Assembly: GCA_002428045.1 (NCBI GenBank)
Contig: DIZZ01000053.1
Span: 1 to 37,357 of the forward strand
DNA: 37,357 bases
Direction of reading: 5' to 3'
Source of the DNA: Verrucomicrobia bacterium UBA6015
Lineage (GTDB): Bacteria; Verrucomicrobiota; Kiritimatiellia; UBA8416
Positions 16,138-24,347 of this stretch are shown here, piece after piece; within the stretch, counting starts at the first letter, position 1; every line of letters begins with the position of its first letter. The translations under genes were made by a program, and so were the position numbers. A model generated the notes under the pieces. It was not told the origin of the DNA, made no database searches, and saw only the letters and a list, made by a program, of their open reading frames with translations.

Positions 16138-16686
16138 ATGGCACAGGTTCAGACATCGGGCGGAAGCCTTCAAGTAGCGATATCGGAGGCGTTTGCCCTG
16201 GTGAAGGTGAGTGGCCGGGCAACATTCAAGCTGGCACCCTCGCTGAAGCGCTTCTGTACAACCGCCCTCGGGAGCGGTTGCAAGGAGGTCATCTTCGATA
16301 TGGAAGAATGCTCCGGCATGGACAGCACCTTCATGGGCATCCTGGCCGGCATCGCCATCCGCCCGGCCGATGCCAACTGCGCCCGACACGTGATCCTGAT
16401 CAATCTCACCCCCAAGACCCATGGCATGTTGACCACCCTGGGCCTGGGACCCGTCGTGGAATGTCACGAACAGCATGAGGCTACGCCGGAACTCAAGCAA
16501 CGGCTGGCAGCAGCCCTGCATCTGGAAGGATTGGATATCGGCGACGGCGACGACCAGAACCTTTCGCTGACCACCATGCTGCAGGCACACCAACTCCTGG
16601 TCGATGTCGCCCCCGAGAACATGGCCAAGTTCAAGGATGTGCTGACCTACCTCAATCAGGAAATTCGGAAAGACGTGATTCCCTAA
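16138..16686 (+). CDS. STAS-domain protein (anti-sigma-factor-antagonist type)
   Basis: A 182-residue protein. Residues about 10-112 form a STAS domain: FALVKVSGRATFKLAPSLK, then VIFDMEECSGMDSTFMGIL with Ser63 at the conserved phosphorylation site. The remaining 70 residues are helical and end in LTYLNQEIRKDV. Proteins of this kind relay partner-switching signals with HPK/RsbW-type kinases and PP2C phosphatases, but no such partner is nearby. The stop lies five bases from the convergent amidase stop. GGAGAC is a weak ribosome binding site. Confidence 0.75.
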   Translation: MAQVQTSGGSLQVAISEAFALVKVSGRATFKLAPSLKRFCTTALGSGCKEVIFDMEECSGMDSTFMGILAGIAIRPADANCARHVILINLTPKTHGMLTTLGLGPVVECHEQHEATPELKQRLAAALHLEGLDIGDGDDQNLSLTTMLQAHQLLVDVAPENMAKFKDVLTYLNQEIRKDVIP

Positions 16687-16691
16687 ACGCC

Positions 16692-17678
16692 TTAGTCCCC
16701 GCCTGGCGACGTATTCTGCAGCATGAAGATCCGGACGCCCTGCGCAATGCCCTCCGCTAGGCGCTGACGGTAATCCTCCGTATTCAGCTTATTCAGCTCG
16801 GCGGCATGCGACATGAAGCCGAGCTCGACCAGCGCCGCCGGACACGGCGCATTGCGGAGCACCTCGTAACGCGCCCGCTTGACCCCGCGATCGACCGCCT
16901 GCACCTGATCGAGCAACTCCCGGTGGATGAAGTATCCCAACTGCAGCGATTCGGCATCGTACAGATTCCCGGGATAGACCTCGGCGACCGGCTCCGAGGA
17001 CGCCGTGGATGGAAATCCGGCCGCCGGAAGTACAAAGGTTTCAATCCCCTGTGCCGAACGGCTGGCCGCCTTGTTGGCATGGATACTCACCAGCACGCTA
17101 CCCTCCCGCTTCCTGGCAATCGTTGTGCGGTCTTCCAGGGTCAGCGTCTTGTCGTCGTCACGGCGGGTCATGCGCACCACGATCCCCGATTGCCGCAGAA
17201 TCCGCCTCACCCGTTTGGCGACATCCAGCACTAGGTCCTTCTCATAGGGGACATTCGTGGAAACCACCGCCCCCGGATCCACGCCGCCATGCCCCGGATC
17301 CAGCACCACGACAAACGTCCCCCATGGCGCATTCGAGGGGACAGTAGCCAGTAGCAGGGGAGCCAGGACCGACTCCAGATCGGTCTCGCTGATCATCCGC
17401 TCTGCCATCGCATTGGTCGAGATCGCCCCGTTCAACCAAACCAGCGTACCGTTGAACTCTAGCCGGCGAGACCCGTCAAAAAAACGAAGTGTCGCCCCGG
17501 GCGTTTCCCAAACGACGGTCGAATTCGTCACATTCACCGTCTCCACCACCGAATCCACACCAAACGCCCCGGCGAAAGCGTCCAGAGGAAACCACTCTAG
17601 CGGCACCTCTTCCGCCAAAAGACGGGACGTCCCCGCAACACATACCAGCAGTGCCACACCGAATCGAATCCATTTCAT
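16692..17678 (-). CDS. Secreted N-acetylmuramoyl-L-alanine amidase (Amidase_3)
   Basis: A 328-residue zinc amidase that cuts the amide bond between MurNAc and L-Ala in peptidoglycan. A signal peptide (MKWIRF, hydrophobic to about 20, LLA-EE cleavage) sends it to the periplasm. A short N-terminal module of about 90 residues precedes the catalytic domain (about 122-320). Its zinc ligands are His130 (LDPGHGGVDPG), Glu146 (YEKDL) and His200 (SIHANKA), and catalytic Glu285 is in ALVELGFMSH. ATG 17678 is chosen since an upstream extension would put 43 polar residues before the signal peptide. It is divergent from the glycosyltransferase operon. Confidence 0.88.
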   Translation of the reverse strand: MKWIRFGVALLVCVAGTSRLLAEEVPLEWFPLDAFAGAFGVDSVVETVNVTNSTVVWETPGATLRFFDGSRRLEFNGTLVWLNGAISTNAMAERMISETDLESVLAPLLLATVPSNAPWGTFVVVLDPGHGGVDPGAVVSTNVPYEKDLVLDVAKRVRRILRQSGIVVRMTRRDDDKTLTLEDRTTIARKREGSVLVSIHANKAASRSAQGIETFVLPAAGFPSTASSEPVAEVYPGNLYDAESLQLGYFIHRELLDQVQAVDRGVKRARYEVLRNAPCPAALVELGFMSHAAELNKLNTEDYRQRLAEGIAQGVRIFMLQNTSPGGD

Positions 17679-17766
17679 GACCCCACTATACGGGCCACCC
17701 TCTCGGAAAGCAAACGTTCCCTTGCCATAAAATGTCATGACCGCCCGGGGGGGCGCCAAAAGGTTA

Positions 17767-17795
17767 TTGACACCCTTATCCGGATTTCGGATAAA
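17767..17795 (+). promoter_or_regulatory. Promoter with internal operator for the glycosyltransferase operon
   Basis: TTGACA (17767-17772) and GATAAA (17790-17795) are spaced by 17 bases, a strong sigma70-like promoter. An inverted repeat TTATCCG (17776-17782) / CGGATAA (17788-17794) with a 5-base centre fills the spacer and overlaps the -10, as expected for a repressor site. Confidence 0.65.
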
Positions 17796-17870
17796 CAGAC
17801 CATGCAACCCGACCTCACGGAGGGGCTTGGGAAGCAGAACCGGTTTTTGAATTCACCCGATGAGGTTTTT

Positions 17871-18854
17871 ATGATCGAAGTATCCGTCATTGCCCCGGTT
17901 TATAACGAGGAAGAGAACGTCGATATGCTGTGCAAGGCACTGCATAATTCACTCACCCGGCTGGGTCGCAGCTACGAGATCGTGCTGGTGGATGATGGAA
18001 GCACCGACTCCACATGGGCGAAACTGAAGGCCAACGCCGATCTCTATCCGGCACTTACCGTGCTGCGCCTGCGCCGCAATTTCGGCCAGACCGCCGCCAT
18101 GAGCGCGGGATTCCACGCCTCGCGCGGCAATGTGGTCATCACCCTGGACGCCGACCTGCAGAACGACCCCGACGACATTCCCAAACTGCTCGAGAAGATC
18201 GACGCGGGTGCCGATGTGGTCAGCGGCTGGCGCAAGGACCGCAAGGATCCCTTCATCAACCGGCGTCTGCCCTCGATCCTGGCCAATGCGCTGATCAGCA
18301 AGATCACCGGGGTCTTCCTGCACGACTATGGCTGCACACTCAAGGCCTATCGCCGCGAAGTGGTCGAGCGGCTGCGCCTCTATGGCGAGATGCATCGGTT
18401 CATCCCCGCCCTGGCAAGCTGGATCGGTGCCGAACTGGCGGAAGTTCCTGTCAACCACCGCGAACGCCGCTTTGGCAAGTCGAAATACGGGATCTCGCGC
18501 ACATTCCGGGTGATCCTGGATCTGATGACCGTGAAATTCCTGCTGCGTTACAGCACGCATCCCATCCAGATGTTCGGCAAGATCGGTGCCTTTTTCGGGA
18601 TTCCCGGGATGCTGGTCCTGATGACGCTCGTGATGGGGCATATCGCCTACTTCTTCTTCGGCGGCGAGATCGCGGGCGAGCTGGTGGCGATGTCGAAGCG
18701 CCCGATGTGGGTGATCACGCCCTTCATGCTGATCCTCTTCTGCACCCAGTTTATCAGCATGGGACTGCTGGCCGAGATCCAGATTCGCACCTATCACGAA
18801 TCGCAGGATAAGCCGATCTATGTGCTGAAAGAGAAATATACCGGCAAGGCCTGA
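17871..18854 (+). CDS. GT2 polyprenyl-phosphate glycosyltransferase (GtrB/ArnC/DPM1-like)
   Basis: A 327-residue membrane glycosyltransferase. The GT-A domain begins MIEVSVIAPVYNEEEN. It has VDDGSTD (40-46), the nucleotide-sugar/metal-binding DADLQ (93-97, DxD) and HRFIPALASW (175-184). Two C-terminal membrane segments lie at about 235-262 and 280-302. The family moves a sugar from a nucleotide donor to undecaprenyl phosphate, for O-antigen or lipid A modification. ATG 17871 (GAGG upstream) is chosen over ATG 17802, which lies about at the transcription start. The stop overlaps the next start (TGATG). Confidence 0.85.
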   Translation: MIEVSVIAPVYNEEENVDMLCKALHNSLTRLGRSYEIVLVDDGSTDSTWAKLKANADLYPALTVLRLRRNFGQTAAMSAGFHASRGNVVITLDADLQNDPDDIPKLLEKIDAGADVVSGWRKDRKDPFINRRLPSILANALISKITGVFLHDYGCTLKAYRREVVERLRLYGEMHRFIPALASWIGAELAEVPVNHRERRFGKSKYGISRTFRVILDLMTVKFLLRYSTHPIQMFGKIGAFFGIPGMLVLMTLVMGHIAYFFFGGEIAGELVAMSKRPMWVITPFMLILFCTQFISMGLLAEIQIRTYHESQDKPIYVLKEKYTGKA

Positions 18855-19744
18855 TGAATCCTTCCTTTACCCCCGTTCCCCCTGATCAAGTGACCGCTGG
18901 CGCCGTTTTCGCTGGCCTGGCCATCCTGGTGATCCTCTGCTCCGGTCTGGTGCTTGACATCCGCATGATGCGCCGTTTCCGCCGCGATGGCATACCCCCA
19001 CCGGCCTATGCCGACCTGCTGCTCTCGCGCCACTGGCACTGGATGGATGCCCTTTGGTTGACGCTGGTCATGAGCGTCTTCATCGGAGCCTTGCTGCTGG
19101 TCGGGCAGCTCACCAAGCCGTTCACGGACAACCTGGAACCTGCCGCCGTGCGCATCGTCATCATCGTGCAAAACCTGGTGACCCAGGGGCTGGCGCTCGG
19201 TCTTGTGCTTTATCTTCAACGCCGCAGCGGCACCACCCTCGCCATGAGCCTCGGCGGTCCACCCGCCCCGCTGTCCACCCGCTTGCGCCAGGCGTTTATG
19301 GCCTATCTCGCCGCCATGCCCTTCATCGCGGTGGCCGCCATGGTATCTAATGCCCTGGCGCTGGTATCCGACATGCCGTCGGCCCCCCAGCCCATCCTGG
19401 CGGGATTCATCGACACCACCGCGCCGTTATGGTTCAAGGGCTGGCTTGTGATCACCGCCATTGCCGCCGCCCCGCTGGTGGAGGAAGTCGTCTTCCGGGG
19501 CGTTTTCTTTCCGGCCATCGCCAGGCATCGCGGCATCCCCGGCGGCATCGTGCTGGGTTCAATGCTGTTTGCCATGATCCATGGACACATCCCCGCCGTG
19601 CTGCCGCTCTTTGTCGTGGGAACCACCCTGTCGCTGGCCTACCTTTACACAGGATCCCTGATCGTCCCGATATTCATCCACGCCATGTTCAATACCGTCA
19701 ATCTGACCACGCTCATGCTCTCCGGCATCACGTACACCCCCTGA
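18854..19744 (+). CDS. CPBP-family intramembrane metalloprotease-like protein
   Basis: A 296-residue protein with about seven to eight membrane segments. Conserved motif 1 is EEVVFRG (Glu210-Glu211, Arg215), motif 2 is His243 in MIHGH, and motif 3 is HAMFN (His276, Asn280). These define the CAAX/CPBP (Abi) family, whose best-known member is Rce1. Bacterial members cleave membrane peptides or may act as scaffolds, and the substrate here is unknown. It overlaps the glycosyltransferase stop by one base, so it is co-translated. Confidence 0.85.
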   Translation: MNPSFTPVPPDQVTAGAVFAGLAILVILCSGLVLDIRMMRRFRRDGIPPPAYADLLLSRHWHWMDALWLTLVMSVFIGALLLVGQLTKPFTDNLEPAAVRIVIIVQNLVTQGLALGLVLYLQRRSGTTLAMSLGGPPAPLSTRLRQAFMAYLAAMPFIAVAAMVSNALALVSDMPSAPQPILAGFIDTTAPLWFKGWLVITAIAAAPLVEEVVFRGVFFPAIARHRGIPGGIVLGSMLFAMIHGHIPAVLPLFVVGTTLSLAYLYTGSLIVPIFIHAMFNTVNLTTLMLSGITYTP

Positions 19745-19755
19745 GGATCCGCATC

Positions 19756-20466
19756 ATGGCACACGACTGGGACATCCGATCACGCAGCGAGGCCTGCACC
19801 GCCTGTACCGCCGCCTTCAAGGATAAGCAGCACTACCTTTCCATGCTGATACTGGGCGAGGCCGGGTATGAGCGGGCCGACTTCTGTCTCGACTGCGGCA
19901 AAGGACAGGAAGCCCGCCTAGCACCCTACAGCGCCTGGCAAGGCATCTATCGCAAGCCCCCCGCCGCGCAGGATAACGACCCCCTCAAGAAGGAGACCGC
20001 CGAATCCCTGCTGCGCAAACTCATCGACGATGAGGACCCACAGAACGAATCGGTGATCTATATCCTGGCCGTCATGCTCGAACGAAAAAAAACGTTGGTC
20101 GAGAAGGATGTCACCGTCGATGACATCGGAAACGTACACCGCGTCTACGAACACCGCAAAACCGGCGAAACCTTCCTGATCCTCGATCCGCAACTCCAGA
20201 TCGACAAGCTCGCGGATGTGCAGACCCGCGTCATCGAGATGCTGGGCGGCCCCACACCACCGGCCGAGAAACCGCCCGCCCCGCCCGACGAGCAACCCGA
20301 GAGCATCGATTCAATCGAGCAAATCGAATCCGTCGATTCCCTCGACACCCCCCACGACGAAACCGAGGCCCCCGAAGACGACGAATTCAACGACGACGAA
20401 TTCGACGATAACGAATTTGAAGACGACGACGAGGAGGACGACGATGAAGACGACGACGATTCGTAA
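19756..20466 (+). CDS. Zinc-ribbon-like protein with acidic C-terminal tail
   Basis: A 236-residue protein of a conserved but uncharacterised verrucomicrobial/planctomycetal type. Two CxxC pairs (Cys14/17 and Cys44/47) form a probable zinc ribbon. A helical middle (TAESLLRKLIDDEDPQNESV) precedes a HRVYEHRKTGETF segment. The last 65 residues are almost only Glu, Asp, Ser, Pro and Ile, ending in a run of aspartates. The coding DNA there contains tandem GACGACGAATTC-type units (20387-20425). An upstream frame continues through the CPBP gene but is an artefact; the ATG at 19756 fits the family start. Function is unknown. Confidence 0.75.
   Translation: MAHDWDIRSRSEACTACTAAFKDKQHYLSMLILGEAGYERADFCLDCGKGQEARLAPYSAWQGIYRKPPAAQDNDPLKKETAESLLRKLIDDEDPQNESVIYILAVMLERKKTLVEKDVTVDDIGNVHRVYEHRKTGETFLILDPQLQIDKLADVQTRVIEMLGGPTPPAEKPPAPPDEQPESIDSIEQIESVDSLDTPHDETEAPEDDEFNDDEFDDNEFEDDDEEDDDEDDDDS
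20387..20465 (+). repeat. Low-complexity acidic-codon repeat
   Basis: GAC/GAA codons repeat with short units such as GACGACGAATTC, encoding DDEF, DDEF, DDNEFEDD and then an Asp/Glu run. Such a tract can change length by slippage. Confidence 0.6.
20431..20446 (+). promoter_or_regulatory. Ribosome binding site embedded in the acidic tail
   Basis: GAGGAGG (20431-20437) lies six bases before ATG 20444 and at the same time encodes Glu-Glu of the upstream protein. The start of the D-aminoacylase is therefore inside the last 23 bases of the acidic-tail gene. Confidence 0.65.
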
Positions 20467-22006
20467 CGGACTCGTCCACGACGGTATCGGCAGTGCCCCC
20501 GTGCAGGCGGATATCGCGATCTCCAGCGACCGTATTGCCGCCATCGGGGACCTGCGGCAAGCCAGCGCGGAGCACGTCATCGACGCCAGCGGCTGCATCG
20601 TCTGCCCCGGATTTATCGATGTGCACACGCACTCCGACGCCTATATTTTGTTGGAACCTGAGGCCCCCAGCAAGCTTTACCAAGGCATCACCACCGAGAT
20701 CTGCGGAAACTGCGGGGCCTCCTGCGCCCCGCTGTTCGGCGAGGCCCGCATGCCGACCGACTGGACCGTTCACGCCTATCCCGACACGTGGCAAAGCGTG
20801 GCCGACTACCGCGCCCTCGTGGAGGCGGTGAAGCCGGCACCGAATGTCGCCCTTCTAGTCGGGCACAATACCCTGCGGGCAGGCGCCATGGGGTATGTCG
20901 ACCGGGCGGCCACGCCCGACGAGATCCGCCTCATGGCGTACCGCCTGGAGCAGGCGCTCGACGAAGGGGCCTGCGGCTTGAGCTCGGGGCTGGTCTATAC
21001 ACCGGGACGCTATGCCGAGACGGGTGAGGTCATCGCCCTGGCCGCTGCGGTCGCCGCCCACCACGGGATCTACACCTCGCACATACGCAGCGAGACCAGC
21101 CGCTTGATCGAGGCGCTTGACGAGACACTGGATATCGGCCGCCGCACCGGGGTGCGCGTCCAGGTTTCGCACCTGAAAACCTCCGGCCGCAAGAACTGGC
21201 CGCTGATCGAACCCGCGCTGTCCCGCATCCAGGCCGCCCTGGACGAGGGCGTCGATGTGGCCGCCGACCGCTACCCCTACACGGCATCCTGCACGGATCT
21301 GGATATTCTCTTCCCCGCCTGGGCTGCCGCCGGGGGTCGCGAGGCAGTCCTGGCCCGGCTGCGCGACCCGGCGCAACGCCTGCGCCTGCGCGATGAACTG
21401 ATGGCCGATCACGACGAGGCCTACTGGCAGACCGTCACCATCGGGTCCACGGCCCACCCCGAGAGTCTCCGTTTCCAGGGGCAGCCGCTCATCACCGTGG
21501 CCGAGACGCTCGGTATGCATCCCGCTGAAGCCGTGCTGCACCTGACTGAACGGGACGACCTGCGAACCGCCGCCTTTTTCCACGGCATGAGCGAAGCGAA
21601 CATGATCCGCATCCTGGCACAGCCCTGGGTGATGCTTGGCTCCGACGCCTCGCTGCGCGCGCCAACTGGCCCGCTGAGCCACGACTGGCCGCACCCGCGC
21701 GCCTACGGCACGTTCCCGCGGTTCCTGCGCATGGCACTCGATGGCCAGACCGTATCCCTGCCCGAGGCCATCCGCAAGATGACCTCGCTCCCCGCCCGCA
21801 CCTTCAACCTCATCGGCCGCGGCGAACTGCAGCAGGGCGCGATCGCCGACGTGCTCATCATCGACCCGCACACACTGCGCGAGAACACCACCTTCGCCCA
21901 CCCGCATGCCCTCGCCGAGGGCATCCGGCACGTCTTCGTCAACGGCGTTCACACGCTGCGCGACGGCATCATCACAGGGCAGCGCGGCGGCCGGTTCCTA
22001 GGCTGA
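20444..22006 (+). CDS. N-acyl-D-amino-acid deacylase (D-aminoacylase, amidohydrolase superfamily)
   Basis: A 520-residue amidohydrolase. The metal site begins at GFIDVHTHSD (56-65; His61, His63), with a Cys-rich loop CGNCGASC (87-94) typical of D-aminoacylases. Later motifs are GLVYTPGRYA, TSHIRSE (a metal-binding His), VQVSHLKTSG, RYPYTASCTDL and GSDASLRAP, with the catalytic Asp. The family hydrolyses N-acyl-D-amino acids to free D-amino acids and can work on peptidoglycan-derived products. ATG 20444 overlaps the previous gene by 23 bases and has a strong ribosome binding site. It closes the four-gene operon that starts at 17871. Confidence 0.85.
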   Translation: MKTTTIRNGLVHDGIGSAPVQADIAISSDRIAAIGDLRQASAEHVIDASGCIVCPGFIDVHTHSDAYILLEPEAPSKLYQGITTEICGNCGASCAPLFGEARMPTDWTVHAYPDTWQSVADYRALVEAVKPAPNVALLVGHNTLRAGAMGYVDRAATPDEIRLMAYRLEQALDEGACGLSSGLVYTPGRYAETGEVIALAAAVAAHHGIYTSHIRSETSRLIEALDETLDIGRRTGVRVQVSHLKTSGRKNWPLIEPALSRIQAALDEGVDVAADRYPYTASCTDLDILFPAWAAAGGREAVLARLRDPAQRLRLRDELMADHDEAYWQTVTIGSTAHPESLRFQGQPLITVAETLGMHPAEAVLHLTERDDLRTAAFFHGMSEANMIRILAQPWVMLGSDASLRAPTGPLSHDWPHPRAYGTFPRFLRMALDGQTVSLPEAIRKMTSLPARTFNLIGRGELQQGAIADVLIIDPHTLRENTTFAHPHALAEGIRHVFVNGVHTLRDGIITGQRGGRFLG

Positions 22007-22025
22007 TCATCCCTAAAAAGACGAA

Positions 22026-22047
22026 GGGCGGGCATCCCTGCCCGCCC
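22026..22047 (-). terminator. Strong hairpin terminator
   Basis: GGGCGGGCA (22026-22034) pairs perfectly with TGCCCGCCC (22039-22047) around a 4-base loop. On the minus strand the stem is followed by TTCGTCTTTTTA, so it mainly ends the acyl-CoA dehydrogenase transcript; it may also block read-through from the + strand operon. Confidence 0.75.
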
Positions 22048-22090
22048 CTCCGGTATCCGCCCACGGCATCAGCCGCCAGCCGATGCCAAC

Positions 22091-23242
22091 TTATTCGCTG
22101 GCGCTTTCCTTGATCAGCTTCGCGGCAATGACCTCGCGCTGGATCTGGTTGGTGCCTTCGTAGATCTGCGTGATCTTGGCATCGCGCATCATCTTCTCGA
22201 CCGGGTATTCCTTCATGTATCCGTAGCCGCCGAGGATCTGCACGGCATCGGTGGTCACGCTCATCGCCACATCCGAGGCATACACCTTGGCCATGGCCGA
22301 CCACTTGGTAACATCCTTGGCCCCGCTATCCATGTACTGCGCACAGCGGTAGGTCAGGGCACGGGCAGCCTCGATCTGCGTTGCCATATCGGCCAGCATG
22401 AACTGGATGGCCTGGAACGACGAGATCGGCTTGCCAAACTGGCGACGCTGACGGCTGTAGCGCAGGGCCTCATCAAATGCGCCCTGGGCAATTCCGAGCG
22501 CCTGTGCCGCCACGCCCGGACGTGAGGAATCGAGCGTCTTCATGGCGACGATGAACCCCATGCCTTCCCTGGCCAGCAGGTTGGCCTTTGGAACTCGGCA
22601 ATCCTGGAAGATCAGCTCACGGGTGACCGAGCCGCGGATGCCCATCTTGTTCTCCTTCTTGCCGAAGGTGAATCCGGGCGTACCCTTATCGACGATCAGC
22701 GCGCTGGCCCCACGGGCACCCTTGTTCTTGTCGGTCATGGCGACGACGGTATAGATGTCGGCCTCGCCTCCGTTGGTGATCCACTGCTTGGTGCCGTTTA
22801 GGATGTAGCTATCGCCATCCGCGACAGCGGTAGTCTGGATGCCGCCGGCATCGCTACCTGCATTGGCCTCGGTCAAACCGAAGGCGCAGATCGTACCCTT
22901 GCAAACGCGCGGTAGGTATTTCGTTTTCTGCTCGGGAGTGCCGAACAGCATGATCGGCGTTACCCCGAGGCCGGTGCCGAACAAGGCCAGCGCAATACCG
23001 GCACAGTACTTGGAAAGCTCCTCGATCGCTACGACCTGGTCCATGCATCCGCCACCCATGCCACCATACTGCTGCTCGATGGCAATGCCGAAAAGATCGG
23101 CCTCGGCAAAGACCTTCACCAGGTCCCACGGGAATTCCCCGGACTCGTCATGGTGCTCGCGCACCGGTTTGATTTTCTCTTCACCGATCTGTCGGCAAAG
23201 GTCCCTGATCATGATCTGTTCTTCGGTATAGCCAAAATCCAT
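22091..23242 (-). CDS. Acyl-CoA dehydrogenase
   Basis: A 383-residue FAD flavoenzyme that introduces a C2-C3 double bond into acyl-CoA and passes electrons to ETF. It has the usual order: an N-terminal helical domain, FGLTEANAGSDAGG (FAD/substrate loop), WITNGG, then RRQFGKPISSFQAIQF and the catalytic Glu in YEGTNQIQ (about residue 362), as in short- and branched-chain enzymes. ATG 23242 is chosen because GGGAGG lies upstream and the pattern MDFGYTEEQ starts here. No ETF or thiolase gene is nearby, so it is a single transcription unit. Substrate chain length is not clear. Confidence 0.9.
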   Translation of the reverse strand: MDFGYTEEQIMIRDLCRQIGEEKIKPVREHHDESGEFPWDLVKVFAEADLFGIAIEQQYGGMGGGCMDQVVAIEELSKYCAGIALALFGTGLGVTPIMLFGTPEQKTKYLPRVCKGTICAFGLTEANAGSDAGGIQTTAVADGDSYILNGTKQWITNGGEADIYTVVAMTDKNKGARGASALIVDKGTPGFTFGKKENKMGIRGSVTRELIFQDCRVPKANLLAREGMGFIVAMKTLDSSRPGVAAQALGIAQGAFDEALRYSRQRRQFGKPISSFQAIQFMLADMATQIEAARALTYRCAQYMDSGAKDVTKWSAMAKVYASDVAMSVTTDAVQILGGYGYMKEYPVEKMMRDAKITQIYEGTNQIQREVIAAKLIKESASE

Positions 23243-23255
23243 AAAAAATCCTCCC

Positions 23256-23277
23256 TTGTTTAACATGATGTAAACAA
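23256..23277 (-). promoter_or_regulatory. Palindromic operator candidate for acyl-CoA dehydrogenase
   Basis: TTGTTTA (23256-23262) and TAAACAA (23271-23277) are 7-bp inverted arms around ACATGATG. The site lies just upstream of the GGGAGG ribosome binding site, a fitting place for a TetR-type fatty-acid repressor. Confidence 0.5.
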
Positions 23278-23336
23278 ACACAGGGCGCAGGATCAAGACA
23301 AAAAGAAACCCTTGTCGGCGGCAGTTCAAAACCGGA

Positions 23337-23444
23337 TTAATTGTTCAGTTCAAAACACTCGCATCCCAGTGGTTTAAAAGTGAGTGTATTCACCGAATCC
23401 GCATTGCCGGTGCGGATGTTGCGCTGCTTGATCCAAATGACGAA
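23337..23444 (-). pseudogene. C-terminal remnant of an unidentified protein
   Basis: On the minus strand a 35-codon frame reads VIWIKQRNIRTGNADSV, then NTLTFKPLGCECFELN and a stop (23337-23339). The alternation of strands is typical of the last beta-sandwich of a large glycan enzyme, but I cannot assign a family. Between it and the GH95 fragment (23445-23626) I see only more debris, including CPSQIVPKGYCVTIERF in another minus frame. Confidence 0.35.
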
Positions 23445-23626
23445 TCATGCTGATCGCCAGTAAATACTTCGAATCCGACAAGGTGCTTGAGGTCACAAAT
23501 CAATTTCATTTACAGAGGCACCAATCTGGGAACCGCTCAATCGTCACGCAGTACCCCTTCGGCACAATCTGTGACGGACAGATACCAGGCACACCGGTTA
23601 CCGTCGCAGGCCCTGCCAAGGCAATT

Positions 23627-24347
23627 TCAATAGCGTTTCAAGTCAGTCCCCGCCACCAGGGTCAGGATAACCTCATCCGCTCCCTCGACATGCAGCGTAT
23701 CGGCATCCGGACGGCAGACGCCACCGACAGTCACCGCCTTGAGCACACCGGCAAACTTGACACCGAGATGTTTGCCCCAATGACTGGCCTGCCCCTGCAA
23801 CAACAGCGTGTCATTTGACAAACAACGACTGACCGCTCCAGCTTCGCGCCGGAGTTGGATGGAACAATTCAGTTTGCCAGGAGCGCTCGTCTTGAAGCAG
23901 GCGACACACACGTTCTCAGCCGTACTGCAGAATACTTCAGCCTGATATGCCACGTCATGGCTTGTCCATGTTGAGGTTGCCACGGCGGTACTCAGATCCA
24001 ATTCACGCCGGTAACCGCTGACCTCACCTGCACTGCGAACACCATTGAAGCGTATCATTAAGATCACCCAGCGGTTGTTGCGAGCGCGGGGCTATCCGGG
24101 GTGCAAGCGCCTTGTCGAGAATCAACTTATCCGCAGCCGCATACTCACCGCGAAAGATGAGCTGCCGGGTCTCTTCAATGGCTGCTTTGGCCGTCGCAGG
24201 CATCTCCGGCACCGGGGGACCAGCCCAGATCGTCTCCTCCGTAAGTTGGATCCGCTCACAAGCAGGATCGCCAAATACCATGGCGCCAAGATGACCATTA
24301 CCGACTGGCAGGGCGGCATGCCAGTCGGCAGCGGGTTGAACGGTTCT
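23627..24347 (-). pseudogene. Broken GH95 alpha-L-fucosidase (N-terminal part only)
   Basis: Two minus-strand frames together encode the N-terminal beta-domain of GH95 1,2-alpha-L-fucosidases. Piece 1 (about 24347-24060) reads AADWHAALPVGNGHLGAMVF, TEETIWAGPP, and later QPLGDL. Piece 2 (about 24060-23627) reads YRRELDLSTAVATSTW, EVFCSTAENV and VEGADEVILTLVAGTDLKRY. A frameshift falls at about 24060. There is no start codon in the proper place: the 5' end is fused to the truncated dehydrogenase. The catalytic (alpha/alpha)6 domain, which follows the N-terminal domain in intact GH95 (usually about 750-800 residues), is missing. It cannot encode an active enzyme. Confidence 0.75.

Noticed and set aside
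19429..19755. Upstream extension of the acidic zinc-ribbon gene
   Set aside because: It overlaps the CPBP gene in another frame and gives Arg/His-rich nonsense; ATG 19756 matches the family start.
20216..20443. Upstream extension of the D-aminoacylase frame
   Set aside because: It reads the acidic-tail gene in another frame as Thr/Pro/Asn-rich sequence; ATG 20444 has a strong ribosome binding site.
20387..20465. Tandem GAC/GAA units as a possible CRISPR or satellite
   Set aside because: They are short codon repeats inside a coding acidic tail, with no spacers.
23447..23818. + strand open frame over the GH95 debris
   Set aside because: Antisense to recognisable GH95 sequence for much of its length; no domain or start signal.
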